The notes under the pieces are model-generated. The model had not been told where the DNA came from. It searched no databases and saw only the letters and a list, made by a program, of their open reading frames with translations. Shown one piece after another: positions 54,891 to 63,341 of a stretch of 64,000 nt of DNA; the stretch's first letter is position 1, and the number at the start of each line of letters is the position of its first letter. The stretch is from Dethiosulfatarculus sandiegensis (GTDB taxonomy: Bacteria > Desulfobacterota > Desulfarculia > Desulfarculales > Desulfarculaceae). The translations under genes and the position numbers were made by a program. The DNA lies in the NCBI RefSeq assembly GCF_000931935.2, contig NZ_AZAC01000020.1, positions 1 to 64,000 of the forward strand. Direction: 5' to 3'.

Positions 54891-55825
54891 GAGTAAAGAT
54901 CAAACATGGCATCAGCTTTATGGCGCTCCTGTTTCTGCTCTAGGGCAATGTCGGCATTGCGGCTGATTTTTCGGACTACCTGCCCGCAAACGGCGAGGTG
55001 AACGGCTGGAGCCTGGAGGGTGAGCCGGTGAAGTATCAGGGCGAAAACCTTTTTCGCATGATAAACGGCGGGGCCGACATATATCACGAGTACGGTTTCA
55101 AGCAGGTGGTGCGAGGTGAGTATTTCGGGCCAAAAGACAGGACAATCAAGCTGGAAAGCTATGAAATGCAAACCCCGGCCGCCGCATACGGAATGTACAC
55201 CTTCAAGGCCGGTAAAGGCGGCAAGGCGCTCAAGATCGGCCGGGCCTCACTTATGCAGGAGTATTACCTGAACTTCTGGAAAGGCAACCTCTTGGTCACC
55301 CTGGTTGGGATGGACTCGGATAAACAGACCATGGAGGGCCTCACCGCACAGGCAAAAGCGGTTGATAAGCGGATTACCCGGACAGGGGCGAGACCCGAAT
55401 TGGCCGAACTTGTGTTGAGTGAGCCCACAACTCTTTCCAATGCCAGGTATGTGCGCGGCCCGCTGGGGCTGATGAGCAGCTACATCTTTGACACCAAAAA
55501 TATTTTCCAGGTCCGCCAGGGCATGGTTGGGGAAATCAAAGATTGCAAGGTGCTGGTTTTTAAATACCGGGACGAGGCTGAAAGCCTGACCACATACCAG
55601 AAGGCCGCCGCCGGGCTCAAAACCAATAACCGCTTCAGCGGACAGGATATACGGGAAAACCAGGCAGCCATGGTGGATCGGGATGACAACCTGATCCTGA
55701 TCAACCAACTTGGCAGCTATATCGCCGTTTTAGTCGGGCAGGACCGGGGAAAGGTAAAATCCACCCGGGACAGCTTGGCCGAGAAGCTGGGTAAAAGTCG
55801 GCCAGTAAGCAAAGGCTCAGCATAA
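54887..55825 (+). pseudogene. DUF6599-like exported protein interrupted by an amber codon
   Basis: An ATG overlapping the DUF362-remnant stop (ATGA) begins a signal peptide, MRVKIKHGISFMALLFLL, then TAG at 54941-54943, then GNVGIAADFSDYLPANGEV and about 290 further codons in the same frame. The body (KYQGENLFRMINGGADIYHEYGF, ESYEMQTPAAAYGMYTF, GKVKSTRDSLAEKLG) fits the DUF6599 family of exported proteins that accompany DUF362/Fe-S genes. Translation from the GTG at 54998 would give a 275-residue form without a signal peptide. Apart from the TAG the coding sequence looks healthy, so the lesion may be recent, a sequencing error, or suppressed. Confidence 0.7.
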
Positions 55826-55861
55826 CCGGCTTGAATTACAAAGGTAATAAAGGAGCGTTCC

Positions 55862-56782
55862 ATGGATCGCCGTGAATTCCTGAAAAAGGCCGTCGGAACC
55901 GGCATTGCGGCCGGGTGCACCATGGCCTCGGGCGCCTTCTCGAATCTGCTGGCACAGACCCAAACCCCGCCGTCGGCCTACGACCTGGTGGCGGTAAAGG
56001 GGGGTGAGCCGGAGGCAATGTTCGACAAGGCCATAGCCTCCATGGGCGGTATGGAAAAATTCATACCCAAGGGCGGCAAAATCCTGGTCAAGCCCAATAT
56101 CGGCTGGGACGTGCCTCCGGAGCGGGCGGGCAACACCAATCCCAAGCTGGTGGCCCGCATTATCGAACATTGCCTCAAGGCCGGGGCCAAGGAGGTCTCG
56201 GTATTTGATCACACCTGCGACAACTGGTCACGCAGCTACAAAAACAGCGGCATTGAAACAGCCGTCACAAACGCGGGCGGCAGAATCGTCTCAGGCGACA
56301 GTGAGGGCTATTATCAGACCGTTTCCGTCCCAAAGGGCAAACGCCTCACCGAGGCCAAGGTTCACGAGCTTCTCTTGGATGCCGACGCCTACATCAATGT
56401 CCCGATCTTGAAACACCACAGCTCCACCATGCTCACCATCGGCATGAAAAACCTCATGGGCGTGGTGTGGGACCGCTGGTATTGGCACCGCAATGATCTG
56501 CACCAGTGCATCGCCGATTTCGCATCCTACAAAAAACCTGCGCTCACCGTGGTGGATGCCTACAAGGTCATGAAACAGAACGGGCCGCGCGGAGTGTCTT
56601 TGGGCGATGTCGCGCCTTTGAAAACCCAGATCCTCTCCACGGACTTTGTGGCCGCAGACGCGGCCGCGGCCATGATCTTTGGGACGCGGCCCTCTGACAT
56701 CCGCCACATTCAGTTGGCCGCGGAGATGAATCTGGGCCAAATGGATCTGAAAAAACTATCCATAAACCGCATCAAGATGTAA
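55862..56782 (+). CDS. Tat-exported DUF362-family protein
   Basis: 306 residues. The N-terminus MDRREFLKKAVGTGIAAGC is a twin-arginine signal, consistent with export of a folded, cofactor-bearing protein. DUF362 features are MFDKAIASMGGMEKFIPKGGKILVKPNIGWD, RIIEHCLKAGAKEVSVFDHT, INVPILKHHSSTMLTIGMKNLMG and the C-terminal FVAADAAAAMIFG. DUF362 proteins are often paired with ferredoxins. AAAGGAGC sets the start. The next gene, a membrane polyferredoxin, begins four bases after the stop, so the two probably form one redox unit at the membrane. Substrate unknown. Confidence 0.9.
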   Translation: MDRREFLKKAVGTGIAAGCTMASGAFSNLLAQTQTPPSAYDLVAVKGGEPEAMFDKAIASMGGMEKFIPKGGKILVKPNIGWDVPPERAGNTNPKLVARIIEHCLKAGAKEVSVFDHTCDNWSRSYKNSGIETAVTNAGGRIVSGDSEGYYQTVSVPKGKRLTEAKVHELLLDADAYINVPILKHHSSTMLTIGMKNLMGVVWDRWYWHRNDLHQCIADFASYKKPALTVVDAYKVMKQNGPRGVSLGDVAPLKTQILSTDFVAADAAAAMIFGTRPSDIRHIQLAAEMNLGQMDLKKLSINRIKM

Positions 56783-56786
56783 CGAG

Positions 56787-58358
56787 ATGAAACTTCACCA
56801 CCTGAAGCCTCTGCGTGTGGCTGTATCGCTTATCTATCTGGCTCTGATCGGTTTTTTGTTTTTGGACCTGTGGAGCAGCGTTTCGCCTTCCACGGCCCAA
56901 GGCGTTTTGTATCTTCAGTTTGTTCCCTCATTCCTGAATTTCCTTGATGCGGCGGCTATTGGCGCGGCAGGGTTCATGGTGATTCTTTTTCTCACCGCTT
57001 TCTTTGGCCGGGTCTACTGTTCGGTCCTGTGCCCCTTGGGGATACTGCAGGATGTGATCGGCCATGTGGCCCGAAAATGGCGCAAACGCCCCGGCTTCAA
57101 GCTAACCAAGCCGCACAATAGGCTGAGGTATTCCATTCTGGGGCTGACAGCGGCGCTTTTGATCACAGGAAGCGGCCTTTTGCTGAACCTGCTCGATCCC
57201 TTTAGCAGCTTTGGGCGCATCTTCACCAATCTGTTCCGCCCCCTTGCCATTGGGCTTAACAACACGGCAACCTCCGCCCTGGAGCCCATGGGGGTCCACA
57301 GCCTCCACCTGGTGCAGGGGGGAGCGATAGCGCCTTTATCACTGGGGATCGCCTTGGCGACCCTGATCCTCCTGATCTGGCTGGCCGCCCGGCACGGCCG
57401 CCTTTACTGCAACACCCTGTGTCCGGTGGGAGCCCTGCTGGGCCTTGTCTCCAAAACGGCGCTTTTGCGCTTAGATATTAATCACGATACCTGCAAGGGA
57501 TGCAAGTTGTGTGCGGGTGTGTGCAAGGCGGGCTGTATTGACGTCGAAAATAAGACCATAGACGCAAGCCGTTGTGTTTCCTGCTTTAACTGCCTTACAG
57601 TATGCAAAATGAACGGATTGCATTTTGAAAAGGTCTGGCAAAAAAAAGAGCCCGCCCCACTTCCGGACTATCAGCGCCGGGATTTCATGACCAGCTCCGG
57701 AATGTACCTGATTGGGCTGACCGGAGTTAGCGAGCCGTTAAAAAAGATTCTTCAAAGCAGGCCGACCACCATCCCTTTACGCATAACCAGCCCCATATCA
57801 CCGCCCGGCTCAATCAGCATTGAACACTTCACCTCCACCTGCACCACCTGCCATCTCTGCGTGAGCGCCTGCCCCTCCAGAGTGCTTACACCCTCGGCCC
57901 TGGAATTTGGGCTTCAGGGCATCATGCAACCGCGCCTGGACTTCCGGAAAGGTCACTGCAACTACGATTGCAACATCTGCACCACCATCTGTCCCAGCGG
58001 AGCCCTCAAGCCCTTGAGCGTGGAGCAGAAAAAGCAGACCCAACTGGGCGTCGCCCAGTTCATCAAGGAAAACTGCGTGGTTTTCACGGATCATACAAAC
58101 TGCGGCGCCTGCTCGGAACACTGCCCCACCAAGGCGGTGGACATGGTGCCCTTCCCCAATAACGCAGGTAAAAAACTGGTGATCCCCAAGGTGAACCCGG
58201 ATATCTGCGTGGGTTGCGGAGGCTGCGAACACGCCTGCCCCACCAAGCCCTACAAGGCCATCTACGTGGACGGAAACCCGGTGCACAAAAAGGCCCAAAA
58301 ACCAGTGGTCAAAAAGATCAACAACCAGGTTGATTACAAAAAGGATTTCCCGTTCTGA
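56787..58358 (+). CDS. Membrane-bound polyferredoxin (NapH/NosR-like 4Fe-4S protein)
   Basis: 523 residues. Four to five membrane helices in the first 215 residues carry cytoplasmic CxxxCP motifs (CSVLCPLGILQDV, CNTLCPVGALLGL), as in the NapH/NosR family. Then come several [4Fe-4S] motifs: CKGCKLCAGVC, CVSCFNCLTVC, CTTCHLCVSACP, CDYNC-like CNYDCNICTTICP, CGACSEHCP and CVGCGGCEHACP. It would move electrons between the quinone pool or cytoplasm and the Tat-exported DUF362 partner; direction is unknown. It ends the DUF6599/DUF362 operon; beyond it lies transposon debris. Confidence 0.93.
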   Translation: MKLHHLKPLRVAVSLIYLALIGFLFLDLWSSVSPSTAQGVLYLQFVPSFLNFLDAAAIGAAGFMVILFLTAFFGRVYCSVLCPLGILQDVIGHVARKWRKRPGFKLTKPHNRLRYSILGLTAALLITGSGLLLNLLDPFSSFGRIFTNLFRPLAIGLNNTATSALEPMGVHSLHLVQGGAIAPLSLGIALATLILLIWLAARHGRLYCNTLCPVGALLGLVSKTALLRLDINHDTCKGCKLCAGVCKAGCIDVENKTIDASRCVSCFNCLTVCKMNGLHFEKVWQKKEPAPLPDYQRRDFMTSSGMYLIGLTGVSEPLKKILQSRPTTIPLRITSPISPPGSISIEHFTSTCTTCHLCVSACPSRVLTPSALEFGLQGIMQPRLDFRKGHCNYDCNICTTICPSGALKPLSVEQKKQTQLGVAQFIKENCVVFTDHTNCGACSEHCPTKAVDMVPFPNNAGKKLVIPKVNPDICVGCGGCEHACPTKPYKAIYVDGNPVHKKAQKPVVKKINNQVDYKKDFPF

Positions 58359-58484
58359 AAGCCTTTGGCAAACTAGCATTCGGAGACATAATTTTCATCA
58401 TTATAAGAAGAAATACAACAGTATGGAACCGGCTAATTTGTCCTGGTCTAGAAAAGCGTTGACAGTTTGAGGCTTTAAGAGAAA

Positions 58485-58556
58485 GAGTCGTGGCCTTCCG
58501 GTTAAGATGGTTCAAGCCAAAAGAAACATCTTAATTGAGAGGAAGGACCATGACTC
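58485..58556. repeat. Imperfect long inverted repeat before transposase remnant
   Basis: Left arm 58485-58509 (GAGTCGTGGCCTTCC ... TTAAGATG) and right arm 58527-58556, whose complement reads GAGTCATGGTCCTTCC ... TTAAGATG. The right arm includes the transposase ATG. It may be a transposon-end or leader hairpin. Confidence 0.6.
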
Positions 58557-58870
58557 AGAATCAGTATATCATCAACCGTAAGTGAACATCCTGGAGTTGG
58601 GGCAACCCCGGGCAATATCAACGATGCCTGCCGTACGCTGGGCGTAAGCCTCCGGCATTACAACGATATCAAACAAACTATTAAGGAAGAGGGCTTGGAG
58701 CGGTTTTTGGAAAAGAGCCGCCGGGTGTCCAGGGTCGGCAATCGGGCAGCCCCTGAGATAGAGCAAAAAGTGCTGGATTACGCTCAGAGAGGGCGCTACG
58801 GAGTATCTCATCATGGCGGGGATGATTTGTATCTGCAAAGTCAGAGACGTGGCGGCCTGGGCATATGGCC
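58550..58870 (+). pseudogene. IS481-like transposase N-terminal remnant
   Basis: The translation MTQNQYIINRK is broken by a one-base loss, and a further small deletion (near 58600) restores the third frame, which reads GNINDACRTLGVSLRHYNDI, KQTIKEEGLERFLEKSRRVS and RVGNRAAPEIEQKVLDYA. This is the helix-turn-helix leader of an IS481-type transposase. The catalytic DDE core is missing; similarity stops near 58790. It marks this stretch as a past insertion site directly upstream of the DGR module. Confidence 0.7.
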
Positions 58871-59297
58871 TGTTCTTCGGTGTATCGAATATCGCCCAAA
58901 ACTGGGCGGCTGATACGCAGATATGTGTGGATGTGGAGAATAAAAACGAGTTTGATTGAACCGGACGGCAGCGGCAACCCGGCCACGGATGAGAATTTGG
59001 ATAACTCTCCCCTGGATGAGGGCAAAAGCAACATCAACCTGGCGCTTAGGGCTCTTTCCCAAAGATAAAACATGAGTAATAGAGTATTAGTGCAACGATG
59101 ATTTCAAAACCCGGCCGGGCTATAAATACGATGCCGTGGTTATGAGAGCCAGACTGCCCAACAAATTGGGTTCACCGCTGATTTATACTTATAAAGGCTC
59201 CCTCAAAACAATCTATGACTTGAGATCTGCGTCGGAAATCATGCCGCCTGGGCATATCATCTGTTGACCATGGGGCTTTAGATAAATTAGTTTGGGT
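58871..59297. other. Mosaic of gene remnants
   Basis: Short protein-like pieces appear in changing frames, for example TSLIEPDGSGNPATDENLDN (about 58950-59010) and PGYKYDAVVMRARLPNKLGS (about 59120-59180). None has a complete start-to-stop gene structure. I do not recognise the parent genes. Confidence 0.4.
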
Positions 59298-59480
59298 ATG
59301 TCGGAAAACGACATTACTTCCCGGGGGGGAGCCGTGACTATTACTTTACCTGCCGATTTCAAGGCCAATCATCCCAAGTTAAATCAAAGGTGCGGCATGC
59401 TGCCTGAGCGCAGCGGCAGTGAGGGTTCGCGCCGTTACTGGTTTGGGATGCTACAGATTCATGAAACGGAGAGGCCATGA
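59298..59480 (+). CDS. Small ORF overlapping the KAP start
   Basis: 60 codons from an ATG at 59298 (MSENDITSRGGAVTITLPAD ... LQIHETERP) whose stop overlaps the KAP gene start by four bases (ATGA). The overlap suggests translational coupling, but GGAGAGG ahead of the KAP start would serve on its own and no family is recognisable. It could be a remnant of a larger upstream gene. Confidence 0.3.
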   Translation: MSENDITSRGGAVTITLPADFKANHPKLNQRCGMLPERSGSEGSRRYWFGMLQIHETERP

Positions 59481-61546
59481 CTGATCAGTCTCGCAAGCTA
59501 AGCCTTGTAAGAATACGTAACGACGCGGCCGAGACAAAATCCGTATTCTTTGGCTTTGAGGAATACGCGGATACATTGGCCGGATTGATTGTCAATCCTG
59601 AAAACCAAACCCCTCTGGTGATAGGCGTATATGGGCCATGGGGATCAGGCAAGACCACCTTGATGAAGGCAATACAAGGCCGCCTGGACGGCCCAAAGGC
59701 AACGGAGTTTGGCGATAAGATCAATGGGGCTGATCAAGGGGCGCGCAACTGCAAAACAGTCTGGTTCCAAGCCTGGAAATACGACAAGGAAAACGAAATT
59801 TTAGCGGGGCTTTTGGACGCTATCTTTCAAACCATGAGCCAGGACGATTTTTTCAGCCAGGCCAAGGGGCAGATTGAAAAACTGGCCAAAGGGATTAACA
59901 AACTCAAAATACTTGGCTTTGTTTCAAAGCTGGCCTCGGGCGTGGATATTTCGGAATTTTTCAAAGAGCTGGACTATAAAAAGCAACTGGGTTTTTATGA
60001 TGTCTTTGACCGTTTCCTCAAAGACTTGATCTACACCTACCTAAGTTGGCGCATGAAAGTAACGCCTTCCGACAAACCGGACGACAAAAAAGGGGCCCTG
60101 GTCATCTTTATTGACGATCTGGACCGCTGCCCCCAGCCCCGCATTGTCAAGGTGCTGGAAACCATAAAACTATTCATGGACCACAAGGGTTGCGTTTTTG
60201 TCATCGGTGCGGCCCAGGACATAATCATCAAGGCTTTGGCTGATAACTACAAGGATGATGCGAACCGTTTCATGGAAAAGATAGTGCAGGTCACCTTCAA
60301 CCTGCCCAAACTGTCCGAACAAGCATTTTATCCCTACCTGGAAAAGCTGGTTGGCGATCAAGAGGAAATAAAGAGCAACTTAAATTTGATCATCCCGGCG
60401 ATGGGCGGAAACCCCCGCCAATTGAAACGCTTTATCAATAACCTGAACCTGCGTCACGGGCTCATGCGCAGCAGCGGAATAACCATTAATTTGGGTCCTG
60501 TGCTGCATTGGGGCATATTAGAGCACGCTTTCCCCGAGTTCACAGATTTTATTAAAGAGCGGCCCAACAATTTATTCGTCATCAAGGAGCACCTCGAAAC
60601 CATAGCCCAAGAACTTGGCGACCGCAAATTCTGGAAGGCTGAAGAAGACCGACTTGATAAACTCAAGATCGGTCCATCCCTCAAAAGCTACATACTTAAC
60701 GAATCCCTGGTGAAAATCATAGATATATTAAAGATAGATCCAACGGAATTCACAAAGCTAATCACCTTTTCCGACATCGTTGAATCTGAAGTCTCCGGGG
60801 CCGAAACACCCAAGGAACAGCTTCGTGTCGGCAGCCGCAACAAAACCATGGTGGAGATACTCCCCGGTCGTTTCAAATTTGGGGAAAAACCGAAAAACGA
60901 TCAAAACTGGCAGGATGATGAGATAAAAGCGCCCTATTGGATCGACCTCTACCTGGTCACCAATGCCAGGTATAAAGCCTTTATCGAAGCCGGTGGCTAT
61001 GAAACCGAAAAATGGTGGAAAAAGCATGGCGGCTGGGAATGGCGCGAAAAACAAGGAATTATCAGACCGAAACATTGGGATGACGAACGGTTTAACCAGT
61101 CTAATCATCCTGTAGTGGGAGTAAGTTGGTTTGAGGCGGCCGCCTTTTGCGCCTGGTTGAGCGAAGCAAGCAAAGATGCTTATGAATACCACCTTCCAAA
61201 TGAAAGGCAATGGGAACGGGCGGCCCGCGGCACTGACGGACGCGAATACCCTTGGGAAGGCGATTTTGATCCCAATCGTTGCAATACAGAGGAGTCCGGC
61301 AAGGGAGGCACAACACGCGTGGATATCTATGAGGACGGCAAAAGCCCGGAAGGCTGTTACGATATGGCGGGCAACGTCTGGGAGTGGACTTCCGACTTTT
61401 TTGACAAATATAAAGTTTCATATGTGATCAAAGGCGGCTCGTGGAACAGTACGGCGGAGTACGCCCGCTGCGCCAACCGCGGCAACTACAACCCGGACAA
61501 TCGTAGCAGCGATGTGGGGTTTCGTTGCGCCAGGACTCCTAAATAA
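59477..61546 (+). CDS. DGR target: KAP P-loop NTPase fused to FGE/C-type-lectin-fold variable domain
   Basis: 689 residues. Residues 25-440 are a KAP-type NTPase: Walker A GPWGSGKTT (53-61), the KAP motif VWFQAWKYDKENE (95-107), Walker B GALVIFIDDLDRC (206-218), then VIGAAQDIIIKAL and NPRQLKRFINNL. No transmembrane helices interrupt the domain. Residues ~455-689 are a formylglycine-generating-enzyme-like domain ([68 protein letters not shown]), the fold used by many DGR variable proteins. The last 36 residues are the VR. It probably binds varied targets and signals through nucleotide hydrolysis. GGAGAGG sets the start. Confidence 0.95.
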   Translation: MTDQSRKLSLVRIRNDAAETKSVFFGFEEYADTLAGLIVNPENQTPLVIGVYGPWGSGKTTLMKAIQGRLDGPKATEFGDKINGADQGARNCKTVWFQAWKYDKENEILAGLLDAIFQTMSQDDFFSQAKGQIEKLAKGINKLKILGFVSKLASGVDISEFFKELDYKKQLGFYDVFDRFLKDLIYTYLSWRMKVTPSDKPDDKKGALVIFIDDLDRCPQPRIVKVLETIKLFMDHKGCVFVIGAAQDIIIKALADNYKDDANRFMEKIVQVTFNLPKLSEQAFYPYLEKLVGDQEEIKSNLNLIIPAMGGNPRQLKRFINNLNLRHGLMRSSGITINLGPVLHWGILEHAFPEFTDFIKERPNNLFVIKEHLETIAQELGDRKFWKAEEDRLDKLKIGPSLKSYILNESLVKIIDILKIDPTEFTKLITFSDIVESEVSGAETPKEQLRVGSRNKTMVEILPGRFKFGEKPKNDQNWQDDEIKAPYWIDLYLVTNARYKAFIEAGGYETEKWWKKHGGWEWREKQGIIRPKHWDDERFNQSNHPVVGVSWFEAAAFCAWLSEASKDAYEYHLPNERQWERAARGTDGREYPWEGDFDPNRCNTEESGKGGTTRVDIYEDGKSPEGCYDMAGNVWEWTSDFFDKYKVSYVIKGGSWNSTAEYARCANRGNYNPDNRSSDVGFRCARTPK
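61433..61538 (+). repeat. DGR variable repeat (VR)
   Basis: 106 bp encoding target residues ~653-688. Against TR it differs at eight bases (two in codon 669), giving N-to-S658, N-to-Y662, N-to-G669, N-to-Y671, N-to-S677, N-to-S678 and N-to-D679. All 98 other positions are identical. The GC-rich 3' end (GATGTGGGGTTTCGTTGCGC region) is unchanged, as expected of an initiation-of-homing segment. Confidence 0.97.
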
Positions 61547-61620
61547 TCCTTTGTACTTTTACTCTTTTACCCTTTGGTCTTAACGGAAAAATTTTTTAAT
61601 TTGAGGATAGGCTAAATTAG

Positions 61621-61980
61621 ATGGCCAAAGAAGTTGACGCAATTACTCAAATTTATGATTTCGTTCTTTGGTTCATCCCCAAGATAGACAAATTTCCGCG
61701 AAACCGGCGCTTCGTGCTGGGAGACCGAATAGAAGTGCTGACCCTGGAAATCCTGGAACTTCTGATAGAGGCGGCCTACACCAGGCGCAAGTCAACGCTT
61801 TTGCGCACGGCCAATCTGAAGCTGGAAAAACTGCGCTACCTAGTTCGCTTGGCCAAGGATCTGCAAGCGATAAACCTCAAGGCCTATGGGCACGCCGCAA
61901 AATTGCTGGATGGTGCGGGGCGTTCCATTGGGGGATGGCTGAAGTACAGCGAAAATGAAAAGCCACAAGCATCTGTTTGA
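61621..61980 (+). CDS. avd: Avd accessory variability determinant
   Basis: 119 residues, nearly all helical and basic, matching the four-helix-bundle Avd (bAvd/23S-intervening-like) family: YDFVLWFIPKIDKFPRNRRFVLGDRIEVLTLEILELLIEAAYTR and LRYLVRLAKDLQAINLKAYGHAAKLLDGAGRSIGGWLK. The FPRxxRF...G(D/E) motif is typical. Avd forms a pentamer that binds the RT and template RNA in characterised DGRs. It begins 74 bases after the target stop and its last 26 bases overlap the RT start, so the two are probably co-translated. Confidence 0.95.
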   Translation: MAKEVDAITQIYDFVLWFIPKIDKFPRNRRFVLGDRIEVLTLEILELLIEAAYTRRKSTLLRTANLKLEKLRYLVRLAKDLQAINLKAYGHAAKLLDGAGRSIGGWLKYSENEKPQASV

Positions 61981-63100
61981 AAAGATAACCAGCTTTGAAA
62001 ACCTGCTGGAAGCCGCCCGCAAGGCCCAGAAAGGCAAGCGCTTCAAGCCGGCCACGGCCAGATTCAATCTGGATTTGGAAAAAAACCTGCTTAATATACA
62101 GGCAGAATTGCATAGCGGCGCCTATCGGCACGGATCATACCAGAACTTTGTAATTCGCGATCCCAAACAGCGCCTTATTAGCGCTGCTCCATACCGGGAC
62201 CGGGTGGTGCACCACGCATTGTGCAATATAATCGAGCCGCTTTTTGATAAGACATTTATTCATGATTCCTACGCCTGTCGCAAAGGAAAAGGCACTCATG
62301 CTGCCATGGAACGCTACAGTAGGTTCGCCCGTAAAAACCGATTCGTGCTCAAATGCGACATCCAAAAATACTTTCAAAGCGTTGACCATGAAATACTTCT
62401 AGGCATGTTGTCCAAAAAGATAAGATGCCCCCCCACCATGGCTCTGATAAATGAGATCATCCAATCCAGGGTTGATAACAGCATTGTGCAGTATTTCCTT
62501 GGCGATGATCTATTCAGCCCATACCAACGTCTCAGAGGCCTTCCCATCGGAAACCTGACCAGCCAGTTTTTCGGCAATCTCTACCTCAATGGTTTTGACC
62601 ATTTCATCAAAGAACAGCTGCGGCGCCACCATTATGTGCGCTATGTTGACGACTTTGTGGTTTTCGGCAACAACAGCCAGGAACTACAGGGCGTGAGCGA
62701 CTGCATGGTCGCATATCTCTCCGGGCTCAGGCTTAGGCTGCACCCGAAAAAATGCCGGGTCTACCGCACTGCGGACGGCGTCAGTTTTTTGGGGTTCCGC
62801 ATTTTCCCCACCCACAGGCTGTTGGACAAAGGCAATGCACTGCGCATGAGGCGCAAACTCAAACGATGGCAAATAATGTACGCCGATGGTGATATTGATT
62901 CAGAATACATACACCCGAGGATTCAAAGTTGGGTGGCCCATGCCTCTTACGGGAACACACATCGGCTTCGCAAACGTTTACTCGAAAAAACCGTGTTTAA
63001 ACGGGACGAGGCTGAGAACAACGTTGGGCGGCTCGTGGAACAATACGGCGGAGAACGCCCGCTGCGCCAACCGCAACAACAACAACCCGGACAATCGTAA
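61955..63100 (+). CDS. DGR reverse transcriptase
   Basis: 381 residues. RT motifs: [25 protein letters not shown] (61-90), [17 protein letters not shown] (132-148) with the first catalytic Asp, [23 protein letters not shown] (195-217), and YVDDFVVFG (230-238) with the catalytic DD. The IGNLTSQ segment, instead of QGxxxSP of other RTs, is a marker of the DGR clade and is tied to adenine infidelity. [12 protein letters not shown] and a basic thumb follow. The last ~24 codons (from 63027) are the TR read in another frame, giving a Gln-rich tail. It copies TR RNA to mutated cDNA. Confidence 0.97.
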   Translation: MKSHKHLFEKITSFENLLEAARKAQKGKRFKPATARFNLDLEKNLLNIQAELHSGAYRHGSYQNFVIRDPKQRLISAAPYRDRVVHHALCNIIEPLFDKTFIHDSYACRKGKGTHAAMERYSRFARKNRFVLKCDIQKYFQSVDHEILLGMLSKKIRCPPTMALINEIIQSRVDNSIVQYFLGDDLFSPYQRLRGLPIGNLTSQFFGNLYLNGFDHFIKEQLRRHHYVRYVDDFVVFGNNSQELQGVSDCMVAYLSGLRLRLHPKKCRVYRTADGVSFLGFRIFPTHRLLDKGNALRMRRKLKRWQIMYADGDIDSEYIHPRIQSWVAHASYGNTHRLRKRLLEKTVFKRDEAENNVGRLVEQYGGERPLRQPQQQQPGQS

Positions 63101-63132
63101 CAACAATGTGGGGTTTCGTTGCGCCAGGACTC
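63027..63132 (+). repeat. DGR template repeat (TR)
   Basis: 106 bp matching VR at all but eight sites. It contains twelve AAY codons in the VR frame; seven of these differ in VR. TR starts inside the RT gene and extends 32 bp past its stop. A perfect 8-bp stem, GCCCCGCC/GGCGGGGC (63245-63252 with 63283-63290), lies downstream and could belong to the structured 3' part of the template RNA. Confidence 0.97.
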
Positions 63133-63341
63133 TTTAACCATTTCCATGCCGGAGCCGGTGTCTTCAAGGAGCCGCCGGGGGTGCAGAGGAAGAGTCCAAG
63201 CCTCGATCCGGCGTCGGCAATCTCAGCCGACCGAAACATGAAAAGCCCCGCCTGGGCTGGTAACCGGTTGGGCGAAGGCTCGGGCGGGGCAACTTGCATG
63301 TCACCATGGGGGATGACTTCAACTTGATCAGGGGGAATGAA

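Larger units (their letters stand above)
59477..63132 (+). mobile_element. Diversity-generating retroelement cassette
   Basis: Contains, in order, a target gene ending in a variable repeat (VR 61433-61538), an Avd accessory gene, a reverse transcriptase gene and the template repeat (TR 63027-63132). VR and TR are 106 bp each and differ at eight positions, all of them adenine in TR. This adenine-specific pattern is the defining feature of mutagenic retrohoming. All parts appear intact, so the element is probably active or recently so. Confidence 0.95.

Noticed and set aside
54419..54943. TAG read as pyrrolysine
   Set aside because: No pyl genes are in the window, the MttB-family gene here has no amber codon, and many genes in the window use TAG as a normal stop. 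One amber lies in a signal peptide and the other in a truncated fold, which fits decay better.
63071..63107. AAC-rich run as a microsatellite or CRISPR-like repeat
   Set aside because: The AAC units belong to the TR, and correspond codon by codon to the variable residues of the target protein.
62886..63137. Plus-strand open frame of 83 codons ending GFRCARTL
   Set aside because: It is the template repeat read in the VR frame, mostly inside the RT gene, without a start or ribosome site.
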